The notes beneath the pieces were generated by a model. The model searched no databases and was not told where the DNA came from. It saw nothing but the letters and a program-made list of their open reading frames with translations. From contig PLUJ01000093.1 of NCBI GenBank assembly GCA_003165455.1, positions 13,323-20,136 on the forward strand: a DNA stretch of 6,814 nucleotides. Reading direction: 5' to 3'. Positions 1 to 5,368 of this stretch are shown here, in pieces; position 1 is the first letter of the stretch; every line of letters begins with the position of its first letter. Position numbers and translations under genes: made by a program. This DNA is from Acidobacteriaceae bacterium (GTDB lineage: Bacteria > Acidobacteriota > Terriglobia > Terriglobales > Acidobacteriaceae).

Positions 1-1
1 T

Positions 2-601
2 AGGCTCGCCACGGAATTGGCGGGCTATATTTCGACTGAGACAAACCGTTTAAGCGCCCTGGTCACGCGGTTCTTAGACTTTGCCAGACCCTTGCACGCG
101 GAATTGGCTCCTGTCCAGATAACTGTGATACTGGACCGTGCTCTCCACGATGTGGCAGCAACGCATCGGGAAAATGGTAACGGCGTAAAGGTGGAGCGTC
201 AATTCGAATCGAATCTGCCGCTGGTCCCACTCGATGAGAGTCTCAGCGAACATGCATTCGTGAATCTGATTCAGAACGCCTACGACGCCATGGGAGACAA
301 AGGCGGAACCTTGCGTGTCACGGTGTCGCGAGTTGTCTCAGGTACAAACGGCGTCCAGGTGCGCATCGAGGATAGCGGTCCTGGAGTTCCAGAGGAACTG
401 CGAGAGCAGATTTTTAATCCCTTTGTGACTACGAAAAAGACCGGCGTCGGCCTGGGGCTTTCGATCGTTTCGAGAATCATCGATGGCCATCATGGCACCA
501 TTCGGGTGGAAAGCGACAGAGAGGGAAGCGAACTAAAGGGCGCAGCGTTCGTTATGTTTTTTCCGGTAAGCGAGGAAGCGAAACAGGATATTGCATCTTA
601 G
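2..601 (+). CDS. Sensor histidine kinase, C-terminal part (5' end outside window)
   Basis: This is the C-terminal 199 residues of a two-component sensor kinase; the frame is open to the left edge, so the sensor region and the phospho-accepting His lie outside. The visible part starts in the second helix of the dimerisation domain (ETNRLSALVTRFLDFARP). A HATPase_c domain follows with all ATP-binding boxes: N box NLIQNAYDAM (about residues 88-97), G1 box DSGPGV (about 124-129), F box FNPFVTTK, and G2 box GVGLGLSI (about 148-155). The short ATP lid and the NPFVTTK...GLGLSI layout fit the HPK4 class, which usually pairs with NtrC-type regulators. Such a regulator follows 30 bases downstream, so the two genes are very likely one operon. 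A TTG at 17 could be read as a start but cuts into the dimerisation domain, so it is an artefact of the window edge. The signal sensed cannot be judged from here. Confidence 0.95.
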   Translation, partial: RLATELAGYISTETNRLSALVTRFLDFARPLHAELAPVQITVILDRALHDVAATHRENGNGVKVERQFESNLPLVPLDESLSEHAFVNLIQNAYDAMGDKGGTLRVTVSRVVSGTNGVQVRIEDSGPGVPEELREQIFNPFVTTKKTGVGLGLSIVSRIIDGHHGTIRVESDREGSELKGAAFVMFFPVSEEAKQDIAS

Positions 602-631
602 AGTAAAGACCGAACCACATGACCTCAAACC

Positions 632-2008
632 ATGTCCACCATTCTGATTGTCGAAGATGAAGCCAAGATGCGGCGCTTGCTGGAATTGAATCTTGGCGAA
701 GATGGCTTTGCAACGCTCTCTGCGGGTGACGCGGAGAGTGGCTTAAAGCTGCTGCAGAACAGCGACAACGCCGTCAATCTTGTTATAACCGATTTGAAGC
801 TGCCCGGAATGAGTGGGCTGGAATTTTTGCAAACTATCAAACGGCAGAATGCGTGGCTGCCAGTCGTAGTAATGACGGCCTTCGGCACCGTGGAGACCGC
901 TGTCGAGGCCATGAAAGCCGGCGCCAGCGACTACGTTCTGAAACCATTCTCGCTGAATGAGATGAGAATGGTGATTCATAAAGAATTGGACGTCCACACC
1001 CTGCGTGAGGAGAACCGGACGTTACGGGAAGCCCTCGGCAAACGGTACGCCCACCCGAATGTGGTGGCGCGTAGCGCCAAAATGCAGGAAGTGCTGGCTA
1101 CAGTCGACCGTGTGGCTCCAACGAACTCCACTGTTCTGCTGGGTGGCGAAAGTGGCGTCGGCAAGGATTTGATTGCACGCGCGATTCATGAAAAATCGCG
1201 ACGTGCTGCGGGGCCGTTCATCAAGATCAACAGCACCGCAATTCCGGAAAATCTGCTGGAAAGCGAATTATTCGGATACGAGCGCGGCGCGTTCACCGGC
1301 GCGAACGCCAACAAGCCGGGCAAGTTTGAGCTAGCGGATAAGGGAACGTTGTTCCTGGATGAAATCGGCGACGTGCCCCTCGCTATTCAGGTGAAACTGC
1401 TGCGCGTGCTGCAAGAGCGCGAGTTCGAACGATTGGGCGGGACGCGGACCATCAAGGTGGACGTACGGCTTATTGCCGCCACGAATCGCGATCTGCGCGA
1501 GGCGCTGGAACAGGGTACGTTTCGGGAAGACCTCTACTATCGCCTCAACGTGGTGCCCATCGATATCGCGCCGCTGCGCCAGCGCAAAGAAGACATTCCG
1601 GACCTGGTGAATCTTTTTATCTCTAGTTTCGCTGGAGATTCAGGTAAGCCGGTCGAGAGCATAACACCGGAGGCGATGCAAATTCTGGTGAACTACCACT
1701 GGCCTGGAAATGTACGCGAACTGCAAAACATCGTCGAGCGGGCGTGTGCCTTGGCCAAGGGCGCCGTGCTCAAGGTTGACGACATCCATCTCGACATTCG
1801 TCCCGCTCGCGCCGCCAACGGAGCCAATAATTTCCTTCCCGAAGGGGTGACACTGGAACAGTGGGAAGATGAAATGATTCGGGAGTCGCTGCGTCGTGCG
1901 AACGGAAATAAGAGTCAGGCAGCGCGCCTGCTCGGATTATCGCGAAACGCATTGCGGTATCGCTTGTCGAAGATCGGAATCGCGGATGAGAGTGAAAAAG
2001 ACGGCTAA
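632..2008 (+). CDS. Sigma-54-dependent response regulator, NtrC class
   Basis: This 458-residue protein has the standard three-domain layout and length of NtrC-type activators. The receiver domain (about 1-120) has acidic residues E8/D9, phospho-acceptor D54 in ITDLKLPG, T82 and K104. A helical linker leads to the AAA+ domain (about 143-375): Walker A GESGVGKD (172-179), an intact GAFTGA sigma-54 contact loop (219-224), Walker B TLFLDEIGD (239-247), sensor I around ATNRDL (283-288), the REDLYYRL arginine region (298-305) and sensor II WPGNVREL (357-364). A Fis-type helix-turn-helix closes the protein (about 411-450, with KSQAARLLGLSRNALRYRL). All key residues are present, so it should be an active enhancer-binding ATPase switched on by the upstream kinase. 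The ATG at 632 places the receiver motif correctly. An ATG at 619 is in another frame and soon stops. No strong ribosome binding site is visible. A sigma-54 promoter just downstream suggests its target is the next gene. Confidence 0.97.
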   Translation: MSTILIVEDEAKMRRLLELNLGEDGFATLSAGDAESGLKLLQNSDNAVNLVITDLKLPGMSGLEFLQTIKRQNAWLPVVVMTAFGTVETAVEAMKAGASDYVLKPFSLNEMRMVIHKELDVHTLREENRTLREALGKRYAHPNVVARSAKMQEVLATVDRVAPTNSTVLLGGESGVGKDLIARAIHEKSRRAAGPFIKINSTAIPENLLESELFGYERGAFTGANANKPGKFELADKGTLFLDEIGDVPLAIQVKLLRVLQEREFERLGGTRTIKVDVRLIAATNRDLREALEQGTFREDLYYRLNVVPIDIAPLRQRKEDIPDLVNLFISSFAGDSGKPVESITPEAMQILVNYHWPGNVRELQNIVERACALAKGAVLKVDDIHLDIRPARAANGANNFLPEGVTLEQWEDEMIRESLRRANGNKSQAARLLGLSRNALRYRLSKIGIADESEKDG

Positions 2009-2044
2009 GGTGGATCTTTCGACGTCGGGATAGGGATAAGGATC

Positions 2045-2078
2045 GGTTGGAAAGCACCAGAATGGTTGGAAGGGACCA
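2045..2078. promoter_or_regulatory. Tandem GGT-N8-ACC dyads, candidate activator-binding sites
   Basis: Two copies of a 15-base unit, GGTTGGAAnGnACCA, lie at 2045-2059 and 2064-2078, identical at 13 of 15 positions and offset by 19 bases. Each unit is itself a small dyad (GGT, eight bases, ACC; the second copy extends to TGGT/ACCA), as expected for a dimeric Fis-type DNA-binding domain. Relative to the predicted start at about 2188 they span roughly -143 to -110, the usual place for enhancer-binding protein sites. Assignment to the neighbouring regulator is inference; the repeats themselves are directly seen. Confidence 0.5.
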
Positions 2079-2079
2079 C

Positions 2080-2094
2080 CGGGTTTGAAACCCG
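2080..2094. promoter_or_regulatory. Perfect 15-base palindrome (7-1-7)
   Basis: CGGGTTT and AAACCCG form a perfect inverted repeat around a single G, centred about 101 bases upstream of the predicted sigma-54 transcription start. It directly follows the tandem dyads and may be a third operator. It could instead be a weak transcript-ending hairpin for the regulator gene (five-base stem, five-base loop), but no T-run follows. It could also be a copy of a dispersed intergenic repeat. Confidence 0.4.
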
Positions 2095-2161
2095 CTCTTC
2101 ATCCTCGTGCGCAAAGCCTCAGAAAACAAACGACTTGCTGCCTTATAGAGGGCTTTTAAGT

Positions 2162-2177
2162 TGGCATCTTATTTGCT
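2162..2177 (+). promoter_or_regulatory. Sigma-54 (-24/-12) promoter
   Basis: TGGCATC, four bases, then TTGCT matches the sigma-54 consensus YTGGCACG-N4-TTGCW at 11 of 13 defined positions when the T at 2161 is counted. It includes the invariant GG (2163-2164) and GC (2175-2176) at the exact required spacing. This predicts transcription starting near 2188 and a leader of about 53 bases to the ATG at 2241. The element sits between a gene for a sigma-54 activator with an intact GAFTGA loop and an exported-protein gene in the same direction. That context raises confidence well beyond the sequence match alone. Confidence 0.8.
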
Positions 2178-2228
2178 CCAATGAAGTTATATTCTCTTCA
2201 TAGGATCACGGCAGTAGGGTACGTTTGC

Positions 2229-2234
2229 GAAGGA
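2229..2234 (+). promoter_or_regulatory. Ribosome binding site that decides the start at 2241
   Basis: GAAGGA lies six bases before the ATG at 2241, a good Shine-Dalgarno match at good spacing. The earlier in-frame ATG at 2181 has no such site and overlaps the promoter region. Confidence 0.75.
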
Positions 2235-2240
2235 TTCGTC

Positions 2241-4499
2241 ATGAATAACTGGTTTAGTGGAACGAGTTTTAGCAAAGTGTTGCGGAGTTCATCGATTTTC
2301 GCTATGGCTTTGGCCGGAGTTTTTACGGTCTCTGTCCAAGCGCAAACCACCGACGAAGGTTCGGGGCCGTCCGAGCATCCGAGTGCTCCCATGGAGATGG
2401 GGCAGCCACAGGCGCAGCCTCCCCAATCCGGCCAGCCCGGTCAGGTCGCACCTCCGTCCCAGCCGGGAAACAATCCTTCTGCTGGACAGCCAATGGGGCA
2501 GCCTCCTCAGATGGGGCAGGGGCCGATGGCGGATGAAGCGCAGCCGGGTGGACCCTCGGGGGAAGGTCCGGCCAAAGTTGACCAAGGCGTGGGACGAATC
2601 AGCATGATTCATGGCGCGGTTTCGACTCAGCGCGGCGATTCGGGTGATTGGTCAGCAGCGATCCTCAATCAGCCGGTACTGATGGGCGACAAGGTATCCA
2701 CAGGCGACGGAGGACGCGCCGAGGTACAGCTCGATTATGCGAATATTTTGCGTTTAGGCCCGAATTCCCAGGCCAACCTCTCAAACTTCACAAAGAGATA
2801 TGTTCAGGTTCAGATCGCCCAGGGAATGGCCAATTATTCCGTGTTCGGCGAGAGCGAGACGGAGCCGGAGATTGATACGCCCAACGTTGCTTTGCATCCG
2901 GCCCATCAGGATGGCGTGTACCGGATTGAAGTCCGGCCCGATGGCGACAGCATCATCATCGTGCGCAAGGGTGAGGCCCAGATTGCCACACCTCAGGGAA
3001 TCGCCAACGTAAAAGCAGGCGATATGATAACTGTGCACGGTTCTGGTGCAGACGCTCGCTACAAGGTCAGCCCAGCGCCTGCTCGAGACGATTGGGATAT
3101 TTGGAATACCGATCGCGACCGCATGGTCCACAACGCCAAGGCTTGGCAACATACCAACAAGTACTACGTCGGGTCGGAGGACCTGGATGCGAATGGCCGG
3201 TGGGAGAACGCTGCGGACTACGGCCAGGTCTGGGTTCCGAATGAACCAGACGGCTGGGCGCCGTATCGCGACGGTAACTGGGTTTGGGAGCCTTATTACG
3301 GCTGGACGTGGGTCGGATATGAGGCGTGGGGGTGGGCGCCATACCACTACGGTCGCTGGATGTGGTACGGCGGAGCGTGGGCATGGTGGCCCGGTCCAGT
3401 CTGGGGTCCGGGGTTTTACCGTCCTTTCTGGGCGCCAGCGTACGTATCTTTCTTTGGATTCGGGGACGGAGTTGGATTTGGTTTCGGGTTTGGATGGGGC
3501 GGCTTCGGTTGGCTGCCAATTGGGCCCTGTGACCGCTTCTTCCCCTGGTGGGGTGGGTATGGCGGAAGGGTTGGCGTAGTAGGGTTTAATCGATTTGGGG
3601 AGCTAGACCGTTTCGGCGGGATCGCACCTCTCCATGGGGGAACTCAGTTTTCGAACGTAGCGCATATCAACGATGCGCACATTGGAGGCGCGCTTTCGAC
3701 GGTCAGTGCGGGAAGATTCGGAGCTGGGCGAACTACAGCTGTGGTGCCCAATCGCTCGCAGTTGAGTAGCGCTCGCATGATGACTGGGAACATGCCAGTT
3801 ATGCCTACGCGGGCAAGCTTATCGGCAAGTGGACGTAGCGCCGCGCCTTCTACGATCCACAATACCGCGTCGCAGCATTTCTTTGGAACGCAGAGCGAAT
3901 CGCATGCGGAATCATTCCGGAAGCAAACCGCCCATCTGCAGTCCGCAATGCAGGCGAGCCATGTGAGTGCGGTGACAGCCGGTGGACGGGTGGGCTCAAG
4001 CGAAGCACATAGCATGTCCACGGGGGCTGCGGCGAAGTCGACCGGAGCGACGTCTAGCTCTGGCCCGTCGAATCGTTCTGCTGTGAAAAGTCAGGCGAAT
4101 TCAGGAGCACGAGTTTCTTCGGATGGCGCCACTCGCTCCTCTGCTGCGCAATCGAACCGCAGTGAAGCCGACTCGGGAGGCTGGCGATCCTTCACTCCAT
4201 CTTCCAGCGCAGCCGAATCTGCCGGGCGCTCTGGCGGGGAGCCTGCGGGACGCAGCGAAAACGGCAGTTACTGGAATCGAACCGCACCCAGCTCCGGCTA
4301 TTCCGGTGGATCGAGTGCGGGCGGTTACGAGCGGGGGAGCAGCACTTCGCGTCCGCAGTTGAACATGCGGCAGCCGATCGTGCAACCGCGGTCCTCGGGT
4401 GGCTACCATGGCGCTCCGAGTTCTGGCGGAAGCCACAGCGCTCCAAGTTCCGGTGGACATTCTTCCGGCGGTGGGCATTCTGGAGGCGGACACAGATAG
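2241..4499 (+). CDS. Secreted FecR-domain / DUF6600-like Trp-rich protein
   Basis: This 752-residue exported protein has unknown function. In order it shows: a signal peptide (1 to about 34: K12 and R15, a hydrophobic core, probable cleavage after VQA); a Pro/Gln/Gly-rich linker (about 38-112); a FecR-like domain (about 117-275: VGRISMIHGAV, GDKVSTGDGGRAEVQLD, ILRLGPNSQANL); and a DUF6600-like core (about 285-437) with 23 Trp in 153 residues and a near-repeat GWAPYRDGNWVW / GWAPYHYGRWMW 26 residues apart. A Phe/Gly-rich stretch (about 405-424) and a Ser/Gly/Ala-rich low-complexity region follow, ending in a Gly-His tail (His 723, 732, 740, 746, 751). FecR-like domains without a membrane anchor often occur in envelope or surface proteins; a cell-wall or extracellular structural role is a guess. 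The ATG at 2241 is chosen over 2181 because it has the ribosome binding site, starts the signal peptide cleanly and lies downstream of the sigma-54 promoter. The gene is likely controlled by the upstream two-component pair. Confidence 0.85.
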   Translation: MNNWFSGTSFSKVLRSSSIFAMALAGVFTVSVQAQTTDEGSGPSEHPSAPMEMGQPQAQPPQSGQPGQVAPPSQPGNNPSAGQPMGQPPQMGQGPMADEAQPGGPSGEGPAKVDQGVGRISMIHGAVSTQRGDSGDWSAAILNQPVLMGDKVSTGDGGRAEVQLDYANILRLGPNSQANLSNFTKRYVQVQIAQGMANYSVFGESETEPEIDTPNVALHPAHQDGVYRIEVRPDGDSIIIVRKGEAQIATPQGIANVKAGDMITVHGSGADARYKVSPAPARDDWDIWNTDRDRMVHNAKAWQHTNKYYVGSEDLDANGRWENAADYGQVWVPNEPDGWAPYRDGNWVWEPYYGWTWVGYEAWGWAPYHYGRWMWYGGAWAWWPGPVWGPGFYRPFWAPAYVSFFGFGDGVGFGFGFGWGGFGWLPIGPCDRFFPWWGGYGGRVGVVGFNRFGELDRFGGIAPLHGGTQFSNVAHINDAHIGGALSTVSAGRFGAGRTTAVVPNRSQLSSARMMTGNMPVMPTRASLSASGRSAAPSTIHNTASQHFFGTQSESHAESFRKQTAHLQSAMQASHVSAVTAGGRVGSSEAHSMSTGAAAKSTGATSSSGPSNRSAVKSQANSGARVSSDGATRSSAAQSNRSEADSGGWRSFTPSSSAAESAGRSGGEPAGRSENGSYWNRTAPSSGYSGGSSAGGYERGSSTSRPQLNMRQPIVQPRSSGGYHGAPSSGGSHSAPSSGGHSSGGGHSGGGHR

Positions 4500-4546
4500 T
4501 TCACAGGTTCAGCTTGTGTAAAAGGCAGATGAATGACAGAGGCAAG

Positions 4547-4572
4547 AATGGCGTGCCAACCGGCATGCCATT
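4547..4572. terminator. Hairpin between convergent genes, probable shared terminator
   Basis: AATGGCGTGCC (4547-4557) and GGCATGCCATT (4562-4572) form an 11-base-pair stem with one G-U wobble and an AACC loop. It lies 47 bases after the stop of the secreted-protein gene and 40 bases after the end of the minus-strand cupredoxin gene. On the plus strand it is followed by TCTC, and on the minus strand by CTTGCC, so neither side has a long U-tract. On the minus strand the wobble becomes an A-C mismatch, making the hairpin slightly weaker in that direction. Its place between two gene ends makes a terminator the natural reading. Confidence 0.65.
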
Positions 4573-4612
4573 TCTCATTGGATATCTTCCGGATTCCTCA
4601 AACACAAGCCGT

Positions 4613-5368
4613 TCAAGGGCGTACGTAGGCGGGGCTTTCCGGGTCAGGCGGATCGTAATCGCGACCATATTTATTTTTGTGCGCCATTTCCAGATTGGAT
4701 TCGGATAAAGCAAATGTTCCTATAAATGTATCCCTCGGAGGGACCGTGATTTCGCGTTCGGCGGCAACCAGTTCATCGGGCGAAACTGAAGGATGGAAGA
4801 TGTGCACCAGGTATCTGCCGGGTGAGACGCCACGGATTTCAATCTCTCCACGCGGGTTTGAGATTGCATAATAAGGCGTATTCAGCGCAATGACCACCGC
4901 ACTCATCTGAGCATGGATGTTGCAAAAGATGAACGATATGCCTGGTTTATCGAATTGGACGAAACGCGTAGTGCCGCTCTCATAGAGTCCGAGATCAAAG
5001 CGCTTGCCATCGAACAGCGAAAAGACGTTATGGAAAAAGGGGTCATGGTTGGGGAATTCAACTTTTCCTCCCGCCGGGATGACGAGCAGGGAAGGTTGGA
5101 AGCTCTTATCTTTCTGGACAAGTTGTGGGATTCTTGAAGGTTGCTGCGGGACCATAGTGGGAGCAGGCGTATTCCCCGTGGGAGTGAGCCAGATGACCAG
5201 GTTCGAAGCATCTTTGACGCGGTGCTCGCCTTTTGTGAGCTGAACCTTCGCCTTGAGGTTAACTCCTGTCTGGGAGGACCGATCCGAGTCGACAACCTGT
5301 GCCGACACCAATGTGCAGTAGAGGAATATCAGGAAAGATGCGGAAGGGAATTGACCGAAGCGTCTCAT
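4613..5368 (-). CDS. Exported cupredoxin-like protein with C-terminal carboxypeptidase-regulatory-like segment
   Basis: This 251-residue predicted periplasmic copper protein has a signal peptide (1 to about 23, ending LVSA). A cupredoxin fold follows, with a complete set of likely type-1 copper ligands: H113 in FFHNVFS, then C149, H152 and M155 in CNIHAQM. H108 in PNHDP is an alternative or extra ligand. After the copper site, RGEIEIRGVSPGRYLVHIFHP (173-193) resembles the beta-sandwich of carboxypeptidase-regulatory-like domains. The C-terminus is charged and Pro-rich. Related proteins are sometimes labelled methylamine utilization protein, but no such genes are in view, so a role in electron transfer or copper handling is all that can be inferred. 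The ATG at 5368 is preferred over the TTG one codon earlier. It overlaps the stop of the upstream porin gene as TGATG, implying translational coupling; no strong ribosome binding site of its own is seen. Confidence 0.85.
   Translation of the reverse strand: MRRFGQFPSASFLIFLYCTLVSAQVVDSDRSSQTGVNLKAKVQLTKGEHRVKDASNLVIWLTPTGNTPAPTMVPQQPSRIPQLVQKDKSFQPSLLVIPAGGKVEFPNHDPFFHNVFSLFDGKRFDLGLYESGTTRFVQFDKPGISFIFCNIHAQMSAVVIALNTPYYAISNPRGEIEIRGVSPGRYLVHIFHPSVSPDELVAAEREITVPPRDTFIGTFALSESNLEMAHKNKYGRDYDPPDPESPAYVRP

Larger units (their letters stand above)
2009..2240. other. Intergenic regulatory region between the regulator and secreted-protein genes
   Basis: These 232 bases separate the regulator stop codon from the preferred start of the next gene. 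They hold, in order, two tandem dyads, a perfect palindrome, an AT-rich stretch, a sigma-54 promoter and a ribosome binding site, each listed separately. The order (enhancer-like sites about 95-145 bases upstream of the predicted transcription start, then -24/-12, then a short leader) is the normal layout of an enhancer-controlled sigma-54 promoter. I see no small gene here. An open frame on the minus strand (1770-2129) runs back into the regulator gene and is taken as a shadow. Confidence 0.6.

Noticed and set aside
17..19. TTG as the start of the kinase gene
   Set aside because: The frame continues upstream to the window edge and this codon falls inside the dimerisation domain, so it is an effect of the cut.
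1770..2129. Minus-strand open frame covering the regulator's 3' end and part of the intergenic gap
   Set aside because: Most of it is antisense to the helix-turn-helix region, its product looks like random Arg/Ser-rich sequence, and it would run through the candidate operator sites.
2121..2142. Possible IHF site in the AT-rich stretch between the dyads and the promoter
   Set aside because: The best alignment matches only part of the WATCAA-N4-TTR consensus, too weak to call, though DNA bending here would fit the promoter type.
2113..2156. Imperfect inverted repeat AAAGCCTC / GAGGGCTTT upstream of the promoter
   Set aside because: The arms are short, need a bulged base and are 27 bases apart, so this is likely chance.
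2781..3347. Long minus-strand open frame (188 codons) inside the secreted-protein gene
   Set aside because: It lies fully opposite a well-supported gene, has no recognisable domain or ribosome binding site, and is explained by the GC-rich, Trp/Gly-rich codons of the other strand.
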